Part shown: piece by piece, positions 1 to 8,593 of the stretch
Position numbering within the stretch: position 1 is the first letter of the stretch
Layout of the letters: each line of letters starts with the position of its first letter
NCBI RefSeq assembly: GCF_012911875.1
Contig: NZ_JAAXKZ010000008.1
Location: 1 to 64,000, forward strand
DNA: 64,000 bases
From: Pseudonocardia bannensis
Lineage (GTDB): Bacteria > Actinomycetota > Actinomycetes > Mycobacteriales > Pseudonocardiaceae
Reading direction: 5' to 3'
Position numbers and translations under genes: made by a program
The notes under the pieces: generated by a model
What the model was told of the DNA's origin: nothing
What the model saw: only the letters and a program-made list of their open reading frames with translations
The model's database searches: none

Positions 1-110
1 CGCCCACGCCCTGACCTGACCTGACCTGACCGGCGGGGTGTGCCGCAAACTCGGACAGGCAACGGGGCGGATGCGCCGCCATGCTCGGGGATCGACCCCT
101 GGGAGGCATC

Positions 111-1748
111 GTGCGCGCGCAGATGATGGACCGCCCGCTGCTGATCAACCAGTTGCTGTGGCGCGGTGAGCACGTCTTCGCCGAGAAGGAGATCGTCACC
201 CGGCTCCCGGGCGCCTACCACCGTTACACCTATGCCCAGCTCGGGCTGCGGGCCCGGCGGCTCGCCCAGGCGCTCACCCGCCTGGGCGTCGGCCCCGGCG
301 ACCGGGTCGGCACGCTGGCCTGGAACACCCACCAGCACTACGAGTCGTACTTCGGCGTCCCCTGCATGGGCGCGGTGCTGCACACGATCAACCTGCGGCT
401 GTTCCCCGAGCAGATCGCCTACGTGATCAACCACGCCGCTGACTCCGTGCTGCTCGTCGAACCCGACCAGCTCCCCGTGCTGGAGAAGATCGCGACTCAG
501 CTGCGCACGGTCCGCGCCTACGTCGTGCTCGGCGAGGGCCCCGTGCCCGAGACGTCGCTCGCCCCGGTCCTCGGCTACGAGGAACTGCTCGCCGCGGAGG
601 ACGGTGACCTGGTCTGGCCCGAGTTCGACGAGAACACCGCGGCGGCGATGTGCTACACCTCCGCGACCACCGGCGACCCGAAGGGCGTCGTCTACTCCCA
701 CCGCAGCGTCGTGCTGCACTCGCTGAACCTCGCGCTGCACGGCTCGATCGGCGTCCGCGAGGAGGCCACGTTCCTGCCGATCTCCCCGATGTTCCACGCG
801 AACTCCTGGGGCATCCCGCACGCCGCGGCCATGCAGGGCACGAAGCTGGTGCTGCCCGGTCCGCACCCCGTGGCCGACGACTACCTGGATGCGATCGAGC
901 GCGAAGGCGTCACGCACGCGGTCGCCGCGGTCAGCGTGGGGGTGATGATCCGGGACGCGCTGCAGCGCCGGGACCGGGACCTGTCCCGCCTGCAGGTGCT
1001 CTGGCTCGGCGGGCAGGCCCCGCCGCTCGGGCTCATCCGCTGGTTCCGGGACCGCTACGGCGTCGAGGTCCCGCAGGGCTGGGGGATGACCGAGGCGTCT
1101 CCGCTGGCCACGTTCACCGCGGTGAAGAAGCGGATCCGCGAGGCGGGGCAGGACGCGGTGGACCGCACCCTGGTCAAGCAGGGGCTGCCGATGCCCGGCA
1201 TCGAGGTGCGGCTGGCCGACGAGTCCGGGGCACCGCTGCCCTGGGACGGCGAGACCGTCGGGGAGTTCCTGTTGCGCGGGCCGACGGTGACCGCGGCCTA
1301 CCACGACGACCCGCGCACCGCGGACAGCTTCGTCGACGGCTGGTTCCGCACCGGCGACGTGGGCGTGATCGACCCGGACGGTTACCTGCAGCTCACCGAC
1401 CGGGCCAAGGACCTGATCAAGAGCGGCGGGGAGTGGATCTCCTCGGTGGAGCTGGAGAACGCGCTGATGTCGCACCCGGCCGTCGCGGAGGCGGCGGTGG
1501 TGGCGGTCCCGGACGAGCGCTGGCTGGAACGGCCGCTGGCCTGCGTGGTCGCCCGCGAGCCGGTGACCGCGGAGGACCTGCGCGCCCACCTGGCGGACCG
1601 GTTCGCCAAGTGGCAGCTACCCGACGAGTTCCTGGTCGTCCCCGAGATCCCCAAGACCGGCGTCGGCAAGTCGGACAAGAAGGTGTTGCGGGCGCGGTTC
1701 GCCGAACCCGCGAGCCGGGAGGCGCTGCGGGCGCCGGATGGGAGCTGA
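111..1748 (+). CDS. AMP-dependent fatty-acid--CoA ligase (FadD family)
   Basis: Adenylate-forming enzyme expected to activate a medium- or long-chain carboxylic acid to its acyl-CoA in the cytoplasm. Visible ANL motifs are the P-loop [11 protein letters not shown], the GWGMTEASP motif, WFRTGDVG, the hinge [13 protein letters not shown] and a C-terminal catalytic lysine region ([10 protein letters not shown]). About 545 residues, normal for the family. I prefer the GTG at 111 because GGGAGG lies 4 bases upstream; an upstream ATG at 81 and an ATG at 123 (MMDRPLL) are alternatives. The alcohol dehydrogenase starts 3 bp after the stop, so the two are probably co-transcribed. The substrate cannot be told from sequence; close to the long-chain acyl-CoA synthetases that begin MMDRPLLI. 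Confidence 0.9.
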   Translation: MRAQMMDRPLLINQLLWRGEHVFAEKEIVTRLPGAYHRYTYAQLGLRARRLAQALTRLGVGPGDRVGTLAWNTHQHYESYFGVPCMGAVLHTINLRLFPEQIAYVINHAADSVLLVEPDQLPVLEKIATQLRTVRAYVVLGEGPVPETSLAPVLGYEELLAAEDGDLVWPEFDENTAAAMCYTSATTGDPKGVVYSHRSVVLHSLNLALHGSIGVREEATFLPISPMFHANSWGIPHAAAMQGTKLVLPGPHPVADDYLDAIEREGVTHAVAAVSVGVMIRDALQRRDRDLSRLQVLWLGGQAPPLGLIRWFRDRYGVEVPQGWGMTEASPLATFTAVKKRIREAGQDAVDRTLVKQGLPMPGIEVRLADESGAPLPWDGETVGEFLLRGPTVTAAYHDDPRTADSFVDGWFRTGDVGVIDPDGYLQLTDRAKDLIKSGGEWISSVELENALMSHPAVAEAAVVAVPDERWLERPLACVVAREPVTAEDLRAHLADRFAKWQLPDEFLVVPEIPKTGVGKSDKKVLRARFAEPASREALRAPDGS

Positions 1749-1750
1749 GG

Positions 1751-2800
1751 GTGCGCGCGGTGCGTTGGCACGGAGTGGGCGACGTGCGCCTCGACGAGAT
1801 CGAGGCGCCGGCGCTGCAGGAGGAGTCCGACGCGATCCTGCGCGTCACCACGGCCGCGATCTGCGGCTCCGACCTGCACGTGCTGCACGGCAAGATCCCG
1901 AAGGTTCCCCAGGGCATGGTGATCGGGCACGAGTTCGTCGGTGTGGTCGACGCCGTCGGGCCGGGAGTGAGCGCATTCCGGCCCGGGCAGCGGGTCGTCT
2001 CGGCGATGTTCGCCGCGTGCGGGCGGTGCGACGCGTGTCTGGCGGGGCGGCACGCCCGCTGCCGGCAGAACCGCACGTTCGGCTACGGCGACCTGTTCGG
2101 CGGGCTCGACGGCGGGCAGGCCGAGTACGTCCGGGTGCCGACGGCCGACACCACGCTGTGGGCGATCCCGGACGGCGTGCCCGACACCGACGTGCTGTTC
2201 ACCGGCGACATCCTGGCCACCGCGTACACGGGCTGCGTCGAGGCGCGCATCGAGCACGGCGATGTGGTCGCGGTGGTGGGTGCCGGTCCGGTGGGGCTGC
2301 TCGCGGTGCAGTGCGCACACCTGTTCGCCCCGGCCGCGGTGTACGCGATCGACATGGTGCCCGACCGGCTGGAGCAGGCCCGGAGGTTCGGCGCCGTCCC
2401 GATCGACACCACCGCCGGCGACCCGCTCGCCCGGTTGCGGGAGCTGACCGGCGGCAGGCGGGCGACCGTGGTGATCGAGGCGGTCGGCAGCGCGGGCGCG
2501 CTGGAGACGGCGTGGCGGATCGCCGACGCCGGCGGGCGGATCGCGCTGGTCGGGGTGCTGACCGACGAGGCGTTCCCGCAGACGGCCGGGCAGACCTGGC
2601 TGCGCGGCCTGTCGGTGATCCCGGTCAACGGCCAGCCGATCCGCTACCGCGAGCGACTGGCCGCGCTCGTCGGCGCGGGCCGGCTCGATCCGGCCGCGGT
2701 GATCACCGAGACGCTCCCGCTCGACGGTGCCGTCGAGGCCTACGCCCGGCTGGATCGTCGGGAGACGACCAAGGTCGTCCTGGAGGTCTCCCGGCCCTGA
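1751..2800 (+). CDS. Zinc-dependent alcohol dehydrogenase (MDR family)
   Basis: 349-residue medium-chain dehydrogenase. The catalytic zinc site is visible as CGSD followed by GHE, the structural zinc site as CGRCDACLAGRHARC (four cysteines), and the Rossmann motif as VVGAGPVGLLAVQ near residue 175. It should oxidise an alcohol or reduce an aldehyde with NAD(P)+. GTG start, with GAGCTGAGG just upstream inside the end of the ligase gene, 2 bp after its stop, so translation is probably coupled. The pairing suggests alcohol or aldehyde turnover linked to acyl-CoA formation. Formaldehyde-dehydrogenase-like or threonine-dehydrogenase-like specificity is possible. Confidence 0.9.
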   Translation: MRAVRWHGVGDVRLDEIEAPALQEESDAILRVTTAAICGSDLHVLHGKIPKVPQGMVIGHEFVGVVDAVGPGVSAFRPGQRVVSAMFAACGRCDACLAGRHARCRQNRTFGYGDLFGGLDGGQAEYVRVPTADTTLWAIPDGVPDTDVLFTGDILATAYTGCVEARIEHGDVVAVVGAGPVGLLAVQCAHLFAPAAVYAIDMVPDRLEQARRFGAVPIDTTAGDPLARLRELTGGRRATVVIEAVGSAGALETAWRIADAGGRIALVGVLTDEAFPQTAGQTWLRGLSVIPVNGQPIRYRERLAALVGAGRLDPAAVITETLPLDGAVEAYARLDRRETTKVVLEVSRP

Positions 2801-2805
2801 CCGGA

Positions 2806-2868
2806 TCACACCGTCCCTTTCGGATCTTCGGGGGCCGGGTAGCCGACGATCACGAAGATCTTGATGGT
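2806..2868 (-). pseudogene. Possible N-terminal stub of an EthD-family protein
   Basis: On the minus strand about 17 codons read TIKIFVIVGYPAPEDPK and then stop. This resembles the conserved first strand of small EthD-domain proteins (KIFVIVGxPxxPEDxK), but the remaining 80 or so residues are absent and no start codon precedes it. An AGGAG lies just upstream. If real, it is the 5' scrap of a deleted gene left between the alcohol dehydrogenase and the broken HxlR gene. The match is from memory of the family and short, so confidence is low. Confidence 0.3.
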
Positions 2869-2909
2869 TGCAGGAGCTCCTCGGCCTGCTGCGCGGCCGA
2901 CCTCGGGGA

Positions 2910-3146
2910 TCAGCCCTGCCTGGCGACCAGCACGTCGGGCACCCTGAGGTTGATCCACTCGATCAGGCCGGTCAGGTGCTCGGTGACACCCTGGCCCCAC
3001 TCGGTGAGGCTGTAGGACACCTGCGGCGGAGTGGCCGGGATGACCTCGCGGTCGACGAATCCGTCGAGGACGCTGCGGGCCGGGCATTCGGAGTCGAATG
3101 CGTCACCCCGCTCCGGGTACCCGACCCCCGCCACCTGCGTGCTCAC
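2910..3146 (-). pseudogene. HxlR-family transcriptional regulator with an internal in-frame deletion
   Basis: The 78-residue product starts like an HxlR regulator (residues 20-29, CPARSVLDG, the usual N-terminal cysteine motif) and ends like one (FVDREVIPATPPQVSYSLTEWG and LTGLIEWI, the wing and C-terminal helix). The roughly 45-50 residues in between, which hold the DNA-recognition helix-turn-helix, are missing: VLDG runs straight into FVDREV. HxlR proteins are normally 110-150 residues. The reading frame is kept, so a short peptide could still be made, but it should not bind DNA. It is divergent from the NmrA-type gene at 3249 and GTG-started, with a palindrome 11 bp upstream of its start. 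Confidence 0.8.
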
Positions 3147-3156
3147 GTCGACCTCC

Positions 3157-3180
3157 AGTACTTACCTCAAGGTACGTACT
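3157..3180. promoter_or_regulatory. 24-bp palindromic operator, probable HxlR site
   Basis: Left arm AGTACTTACCT, two central bases, right arm AGGTACGTACT: 22 of 24 positions pair. It lies between the divergent HxlR remnant (start 3146) and the NmrA-type gene (start 3249). GTACTTAC-like arms are usual for HxlR/QorR-type operators. Function is inferred from symmetry and position. Confidence 0.65.
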
Positions 3181-3248
3181 TACTCATGGTGAGTTCCCCG
3201 ATCTACGGTCGGCCGCGCCACGGGGGACCACCGAGCGAGGAGCTACAC

Positions 3249-4067
3249 ATGATCGTCGTGACAGGGGTGACCGGCCGGCTGGGCCGCATCGTCATCGAGG
3301 ACCTGCTGACCAGGGTCTCGGTCGACCAGCTCGTCGCGGTCGCCCGCCACCCCGAGCAGGCCGCCGAGCTGGCCCAGCGCGGGGTCGAGGTGCGCCGGGG
3401 CGACTACGACGACAGGGAGAGCCTCGTCGACGCCTTCAGCGGTGCCGACCGCCTGCTGTTCGTCTCCTCCCCGGAGGTGACGCCGGGGGTGCGGCGGCCG
3501 CAGCACGAGAACGTCGTCGACGCGGCGGTGCGGGCCGCGGTGGGCCACATCGTCTACACGAGCGCGATCAAGGCGCACGAGGGCGCGGGGTTCCTCGAGG
3601 ACCACGGCGTCACCGAGCACCTCATCCGCGACGCCGGGCTGACGTACACGTTCCTGCGCAACACCTTCTACACCGAGGTGTTCGTGAACCCGCCTGCGGT
3701 GCAGGCGGCGGTGGACTCCGGCGAGCTGCGCGCCGCCGACGGCGGGAAGCCCCTGAACACGGCCACCATCCGTGACCTCGGCCTGGCGGCCTCGGCCGTG
3801 CTGACCGGCCACGGCCACGAGGACACCGCCTACGAGCTGTGCGGCCCGCTGTGGACCTTCCCGGAGTTGGCCGCGGCCCTCTCCGAGGTGTCGGGCAAGC
3901 CGGTGGCCTATCGGGAGATCCCGCTCGAGGAGGCCGGCGAGATGGCCTTCGTCTTCGAGCTGGTGCGTGCGGGCTTCTTCGCCGAGCCGTCCGCGGACCT
4001 GGAGAAGTTGCTCGGGCACCCGGCCACCGGCATCCGGGGGGCCGTGCAGGAGGTCTTGAGACGCTGA
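3249..4067 (+). CDS. NmrA/QorB-type NAD(P)H-binding oxidoreductase
   Basis: 272-residue atypical short-chain dehydrogenase. The N-terminus has the dinucleotide-binding motif VTGVTGRLG; residues 60-110 look like the NmrA family, with ISSPEV/HENVVDAA-like segments and YTSAIKAHEG where classical SDRs have YxxxK. Proteins of this type (QorB, NmrA, HSCARG) reduce quinones or sense NADP(H). The start is set by GAGGAG 7 bp upstream. Divergent to the HxlR remnant; in intact arrangements of this kind an HxlR repressor controls the oxidoreductase in response to electrophile stress, so expression here may have lost that control. Confidence 0.85.
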   Translation: MIVVTGVTGRLGRIVIEDLLTRVSVDQLVAVARHPEQAAELAQRGVEVRRGDYDDRESLVDAFSGADRLLFVSSPEVTPGVRRPQHENVVDAAVRAAVGHIVYTSAIKAHEGAGFLEDHGVTEHLIRDAGLTYTFLRNTFYTEVFVNPPAVQAAVDSGELRAADGGKPLNTATIRDLGLAASAVLTGHGHEDTAYELCGPLWTFPELAAALSEVSGKPVAYREIPLEEAGEMAFVFELVRAGFFAEPSADLEKLLGHPATGIRGAVQEVLRR

Positions 4068-4183
4068 GCCGTCCCGGTACGGACCGCCCCGTGCATGATC
4101 GACGTTCGGGAACGGGCCGCCGTGGGATCCGCGGTCGAGCACGCCGAGACGATGATCATGGACGGGGCACGGCGGCGGGAGCG

Positions 4184-5806
4184 TCAGCCGTTCGGCCCGG
4201 CCAGGTTCGCGTGCGCGGCCCGCAGGTCCCGCTTGAGGATCTTGCCGCTGGGGTTCTTCGGCAGCGCGTCGGCGAAGACCACGAACTTGGGCCGCTTGTA
4301 CCCGGCGAGGTGCTCCCGGGCGTGCGCGTCGACCTGCTCCACGGTCAGCTCGACGCCGGCCTTGGGCACCACGACCGCGGTGACGGCCTCGATCCAGTGC
4401 GGGTGGCTGATGCCGAACACCGCGACCTCGGCGACGCCGTCGAGCAGGTAGATCGCCTCCTCGACCTCGCGGCTGGCGACGTTCTCCCCACCGGTCTTGA
4501 TCATGTCCTTCTTGCGGTCGACGACCGACAGGTAGCCGTCGGGGCTCATGATCCCGAGGTCCCCGGAGTGGAACCATCCGTTCCGGAACGCCGCGGCGGT
4601 CTTCTCCTCGTCGTTGTAGTAGCCCAGCGCGGCGTGCGGGCTGCGGTGCACGATCTCGCCGATCTCCCCCGGCGCGACCGGGTTGTCGTCGTCGTCGACC
4701 AGCCGGGTCTCCACGTTCAGGGACGCCCGGCCCGCGGTGCCCGCCTTCGGCATCTGCTCGTGCGGGCGCAGGATCGTGGCCAGCGGCGCCATCTCGGTCT
4801 GGCCGTAGAAGTTCCACAGCTCCACGTCGGGGAGGCGTCGCTGCAGTTCGCGCAGTACCTCCACCGGCATCGGGGACGCGCCGTAGTAGCCCTTGCGCAG
4901 CGACGACAGGTCGGTCGTGTCGAAGTCGGGGTGGCGCAGCAGGGAGATCCACACCGTCGGCGGGCAGAACAGCTTGGTCACCCTCTCCCGCTCGATCGTC
5001 GCGAGCAGGGTGGCCGGGTCGGGGCCGGGCAGGATGATGCTGGTCGCGCCCAGGTAGACGTCGACGGAGAAGAAGCAGTCCAACTGCGCGCAGTGGTACA
5101 TCGGCAGCGAGTGCACCTCGACGTCGTCGGTCGCCATCCCGCCGTCGACGACGCAGCTCACGTACTGCGCGATCAGCGAGCGGCTCGACAGCATCACGCC
5201 CTTGGGGCGCGACTCGGTGCCCGAGGTGTACATCAGCCGCAACGGGTCGTCGTCGGCGATGAGGACCCCCGGTTCTCCGGGGTCCGCACCGTCCCCCGCA
5301 CCGTCGATCCAGCCGTCGACGTCCTCCCAGCCGGCGGCCGGGGTCGCGCCCGCCAGGTTGATCCAGCCACGGACACCGCTGGTGAGCCCGGCGGAGGCCA
5401 GCGCCTTCTCCGCGGTCGGGGCGAGCGCGTCCTCGGTGATCATCCCGCTCGCGCCGGAGTGGCCGAGGATGAACGCGATCTCCTCCGCGCCGAGCATGAA
5501 GTTGACCGGCACCAGGACGACGCCCAGCTTGGCCGTGGCGAACGTGAGCACCGCGTACTGCCAGGAGTTGTGCGACAGCAGCGCGAGCCGGTCGCCCTTG
5601 GCAAGCCCGCGCTCGGCCAGCGCGTGCGCGGCCCGGTTCACGCTCGCGTCGAACTCGGCGAAGGTGACCCGGCGCTCCCCGGCGACGACACCGAGCTTGT
5701 CCGGGTAGCGCAACGCGGTGCGCCGCAACAGATCGCCGACGGAGTGCTGGCGGGCGCTGGCGATCGACCCGGCGGTCTCGGGAGTGAACTGCGCGACATC
5801 GGCCAT
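4184..5806 (-). CDS. AMP-dependent acyl-CoA synthetase
   Basis: 540-residue ANL-family ligase. Motifs in order: YTSGTESRPKGV (P-loop, about residue 185), NFYGQTEMAP, WFHSGDLG, DRKKDMIKTGGENVAS, and PSGKILKRDLR with the catalytic lysine near the C-terminus. Expected to activate a fatty or aromatic acid to its CoA thioester. I start at MADVAQFTPE; the upstream in-frame residues look non-coding. It stands alone on the minus strand; the 116 bp between it and the convergent NmrA-type gene hold nothing I recognise. Exact substrate unknown. Confidence 0.9.
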   Translation of the reverse strand: MADVAQFTPETAGSIASARQHSVGDLLRRTALRYPDKLGVVAGERRVTFAEFDASVNRAAHALAERGLAKGDRLALLSHNSWQYAVLTFATAKLGVVLVPVNFMLGAEEIAFILGHSGASGMITEDALAPTAEKALASAGLTSGVRGWINLAGATPAAGWEDVDGWIDGAGDGADPGEPGVLIADDDPLRLMYTSGTESRPKGVMLSSRSLIAQYVSCVVDGGMATDDVEVHSLPMYHCAQLDCFFSVDVYLGATSIILPGPDPATLLATIERERVTKLFCPPTVWISLLRHPDFDTTDLSSLRKGYYGASPMPVEVLRELQRRLPDVELWNFYGQTEMAPLATILRPHEQMPKAGTAGRASLNVETRLVDDDDNPVAPGEIGEIVHRSPHAALGYYNDEEKTAAAFRNGWFHSGDLGIMSPDGYLSVVDRKKDMIKTGGENVASREVEEAIYLLDGVAEVAVFGISHPHWIEAVTAVVVPKAGVELTVEQVDAHAREHLAGYKRPKFVVFADALPKNPSGKILKRDLRAAHANLAGPNG

Positions 5807-5863
5807 GGCCGCATCCTGCCGCACGACGGGGCGCGACAGGCACGGCATCGCCCGCCCGGCCGG

Positions 5864-6922
5864 TCAGGTGCCGTGGACCGGGTCGGCGTTCTCCCGCTCC
5901 CGCAGGTGGTCCAGCTCGTAGGAGATGACCATCAGCGACAGCAGGTCGAACGCGAGCCCGGCCAGCGCGCCGAACTGGTTGGTGGTGAACGCGAACACCT
6001 GGGTGAACAGGATGTCGACCAGGATCGCCGCCCGGAACAGCTCGAACGCCTGTCGCCGATGCCGTCGCAGCCGGATCGCCCCGGCGACGGCGAGCACGGC
6101 CGAGAGCGCTCCGGACAGGACCGACGCCACGGCCGCGCCCGGCTCGGGACCGAGTTCGAGCGTGCCGCCGACGGCGAGCGCCAGGCCCACCACGACGCCC
6201 AGCAGCAGCCGGAGCAGCGCCTGCACGACGAAGATCGTGATCATCGTGACGACGAGCCAGCGCCGGCGCAGCAGCCACTCCGCGGGCGCTGCGAGCCGGG
6301 CGGCGACGCGCCGATGGAGCGGGAGCCGCCGCCCCTCACGCTCGGGGAGCACCTCCAGCAGGCGCCGCAGCGCCGCCGCGACCTCCGGTGAGCTGCCGGG
6401 AACGGTCCCGCCGCTCTCGACGAGCTCCAACGCGCAGCGGCGCTCCTCCGGCGTGAGGCCCCCGCTCAGCCCGCTGACGGCCGTGAAGGCGGCGTTGGCG
6501 TAGCGCTCCGGAGCCTGTGGCGGATGGTGCGACCGGGTGCGCCGCGCCAGGATCACCAGCAGCGCGAAGACGAGATAGATGATCGCCGCGGCCGGACGGT
6601 AGAAGTAGTCGGTCGCGCTGGTGACGAACTTGCCCACCTCGTCGACGAACAGGCCGAAACCGATCCCGCCGATCAACGCCGCCCAGGTGCGCAGGCCGGC
6701 ACCGAAGTAGAACAGCGTCAGCATCAGGGCGCCGAGCATCAGCAGCCCGCCCCAGAGCACATGCGCGATGTGCAGGGTGCCGCCGCCGAGCTGCGGGTAG
6801 TCGGCGAGCGCGAGGTAGCCGCGGGTCACCAGCACGGTTGCGATGCCCGCGACCGCGAACAGCTCCAGGTTCCGGCCGCCGCCGGCGATCCTGATCAGCC
6901 GGAGGCGTCGTGCCGCCACCAT
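5864..6922 (-). CDS. Multi-pass membrane protein of unknown function
   Basis: 352 residues with about seven to eight hydrophobic segments: four in residues 20-125, a basic and acidic cytoplasmic stretch at 126-222, then further segments at about 223-250, 260-282 and 295-330. I do not recognise a named family. A conspicuous motif, FGLFVDEVGKFVTSATDYFYRP, in the third loop places charged residues inside a membrane-proximal segment. Ends 57 bp upstream of the neighbouring ligase start, same strand, no overlap. Single gene, hypothetical. Confidence 0.75.
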   Translation of the reverse strand: MVAARRLRLIRIAGGGRNLELFAVAGIATVLVTRGYLALADYPQLGGGTLHIAHVLWGGLLMLGALMLTLFYFGAGLRTWAALIGGIGFGLFVDEVGKFVTSATDYFYRPAAAIIYLVFALLVILARRTRSHHPPQAPERYANAAFTAVSGLSGGLTPEERRCALELVESGGTVPGSSPEVAAALRRLLEVLPEREGRRLPLHRRVAARLAAPAEWLLRRRWLVVTMITIFVVQALLRLLLGVVVGLALAVGGTLELGPEPGAAVASVLSGALSAVLAVAGAIRLRRHRRQAFELFRAAILVDILFTQVFAFTTNQFGALAGLAFDLLSLMVISYELDHLRERENADPVHGT

Positions 6923-7005
6923 GACCCGACGCTAGCCGCGCGGGCACCGGCGGGGTTACGCCGTCGGGGGTGACCGGATGGGTCCGGATGCGCGACCCCT
7001 GCGCG

Positions 7006-7314
7006 CTACCCCTCGGCGCGGTCCTGTTCGGTGGATCCGGTGCCGCGGGCCCGCTCCAGGGTCAGCAGGTGGGTCGTGCCGCCGTCGTCCTCGGCGATGT
7101 CGCGGACGGCGACGAAGCCGACGCCGGCCAGCACTCGCAGCGACGCCGTGTTCGGTGCGGCGACGGTGGCGTGCACGCGCGGCAGGTCCAGCGTCCCGAA
7201 GCCGTACGCGACCACGGCGGCGGCCAGTTCCCTGCCCAGCCCGCGCCCCCACGCGGACCGCGCCAGGGCGTAGATGATCTCGTGGCCGCCCGAGACCTCG
7301 GTCGGTTTGATCAG
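7006..7314 (-). pseudogene. GNAT acetyltransferase, C-terminal half only
   Basis: About 100 codons match the second half of a GNAT domain: IYALARSAWGRGLGRELAAA is the acetyl-CoA-binding motif A (RGxGxEL), followed by LPRVHATVAAPNTASLRVLAGVGF (motif B, N-S-ASxRVLEKxGF). The first half of the fold (about 70-80 residues) is absent, and no ATG/GTG with a ribosome site opens the frame before the methionine aminopeptidase gene ends at 7368. I therefore call it a truncated remnant rather than a gene. Confidence 0.7.
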
Positions 7315-7367
7315 CGTCGGGTCGCAGGCCTCACGCCGGGCAACGCTACGGGCCGGCCACCCGGGGC

Positions 7368-8135
7368 TCAGGCCACGGTCAGGATCCGCGGCCCGTCCTC
7401 GGTCACCGCGATGGTGTGCTCGACGTGGGCGGCCCGGCTGCCGTCCGCGGTGCGCAGCGTCCAGCCGTCGGCGTCGTGGCGGTAGCCGTCGCCACCGCCG
7501 GCGAGCAGCATCGGCTCGATGGCCAGCACGATGCCGGGCTGCAGCCGCAGGCCGTGACCCGGCCGGCCCTCGTTGGGCACGTGCGGCATCTCGTGCATGG
7601 AGCGCCCGACGCCGTGCCCACCGTGGTCGGCGAGCATCCCGTATCCGGAGCCGCGGCCGACCGTCTCGATCGCGTGCCCCACGTCGCCGAGCCGCCCACC
7701 GGGCGCGGCGGCGGCGATCCCGGCGTGCAGCGCCCGCTCGGCCGCATCGATCAGCGCGAGGTCGGCCGGGTCCGCCGGGCCGACCACGAAGCTGATCGCG
7801 GAGTCGGCGCACCAGCCGTCGAGGTGCACGGCGAGGTCGATGCTCACCAGATCGCCGTCGGCGAGGACCTGCGGGCCCGGGATGCCGTGCACGACCGCAT
7901 CGTTGACGCTCGCGCAGATCACCGCCGGGTACGGCGTGGGCGCGAACCGCGGGCGGTAGTCCAGGAACGTCGGGGTGGCGCCGGCGCCGGCGATCAGGTC
8001 CGCGGCGAGGGCATCGAGTTCGCGTACCTCCATCCCGGCCCGGGCATGCTCACGCAACGCGCCGAGCACCCGCGCCACCACGGCGCCGGCCGCCGCGATG
8101 GCGTCCACCTCGCCCGCCGTCTTCAACTCGATCAC
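7368..8135 (-). CDS. map: Type I methionine aminopeptidase
   Basis: 255-residue MetAP that removes N-terminal methionine from nascent proteins. The pita-bread metalloprotease fold is recognisable: the His of VVHGIPGP, metal ligands in DLVSIDLAVHLDGWCADSA (Asp pair), GHGVGRSMHE (His), IEPMLLAGG (Glu) and a final HVEHTIAVTEDG (Glu). I choose the GTG at 8135 (VIELKT) because AAAGG sits 8 bp upstream; an in-frame GTG at 8144 has no spacing. Divergent to a small XRE regulator, sharing a 41-bp promoter region with a GTATT-type palindrome. This is probably an accessory, regulated copy, since the housekeeping map usually follows secY-adk, not seen here. Confidence 0.93.
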   Translation of the reverse strand: MIELKTAGEVDAIAAAGAVVARVLGALREHARAGMEVRELDALAADLIAGAGATPTFLDYRPRFAPTPYPAVICASVNDAVVHGIPGPQVLADGDLVSIDLAVHLDGWCADSAISFVVGPADPADLALIDAAERALHAGIAAAAPGGRLGDVGHAIETVGRGSGYGMLADHGGHGVGRSMHEMPHVPNEGRPGHGLRLQPGIVLAIEPMLLAGGGDGYRHDADGWTLRTADGSRAAHVEHTIAVTEDGPRILTVA

Positions 8136-8155
8136 CCTGCACACCTTTCGACCGC

Positions 8156-8179
8156 GATAACAATACCGGTATTACTATC
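8156..8179. promoter_or_regulatory. Palindromic operator between map and the XRE gene
   Basis: GATA, two bases, then the perfect 12-mer AATACCGGTATT, two bases, then TATC: 20 of 24 positions are symmetric. A TACTAT (8173-8178) could be the -10 box of the XRE gene, placing its transcript start at or next to the ATG at 8186, where no ribosome site is visible (leaderless mRNA). Probably bound by the adjacent XRE protein. Confidence 0.65.
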
Positions 8180-8185
8180 ACGCTC

Positions 8186-8473
8186 ATGGTTCGCGTGCCG
8201 CTGACCCCCGCCGACCGCGAGCGCGGTGAGCGGCTGGGCCGCCTGCTCCGCGAGGCCCGCGCCGACCGCAGCCTGGTCGACGTCGCCGGCGCCGCGGGCA
8301 TCTCGGCCGAGACGCTGCGCAAGATCGAGACCGGGCGGATCCCGACGCCGGCGTTCTTCACCGTCTCGGCCCTGGCCGGGGCCCTGGACCTGTCGCTGGA
8401 CGTCCTCGTCGCCGCCACCGCGCCGCCCGGCGCCGCCGGGGCCCGCTCCGGGCGGCCCGCCCCCGCCGCCTGA
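8186..8473 (+). CDS. XRE-family helix-turn-helix regulator
   Basis: 95 residues, almost entirely one HTH_3 domain: residues 17-73 contain LGRLLREARADRSLVDVAGAAGISAETLRKIETGRIPTP, with the typical turn AAGISAETLRKIETG, and a short Ala/Pro-rich tail. It is divergent from map, with a strong palindrome between the two starts. The natural inference is an autoregulator that also controls this map copy. No Shine-Dalgarno sequence precedes the ATG, so the mRNA may be leaderless. Confidence 0.85.
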   Translation: MVRVPLTPADRERGERLGRLLREARADRSLVDVAGAAGISAETLRKIETGRIPTPAFFTVSALAGALDLSLDVLVAATAPPGAAGARSGRPAPAA

Positions 8474-8593
8474 ACGACTGCTCCGTCACACCCGGCCGAG
8501 GGAGGGGGCCGGTCCCCGGACGGGCTATCTAGACTCGTCCCGCGTGATCGTTTCGGCGATACGCCTGCCGTAGCCGTACCGCCCGGAGGACCC

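Noticed and set aside
10-31. Short tandem repeat of CTGAC (about four copies) at the window start
   Set aside because: Too short and simple to assign any function; probably chance or a minor microsatellite before the first gene.
3243-6278. Very long open frame on the minus strand across the NmrA and ligase genes
   Set aside because: Composition is Arg/Gly/Ala-rich with no domain; it is the out-of-frame shadow expected in GC-rich DNA. The true genes in the other frames have full motifs.
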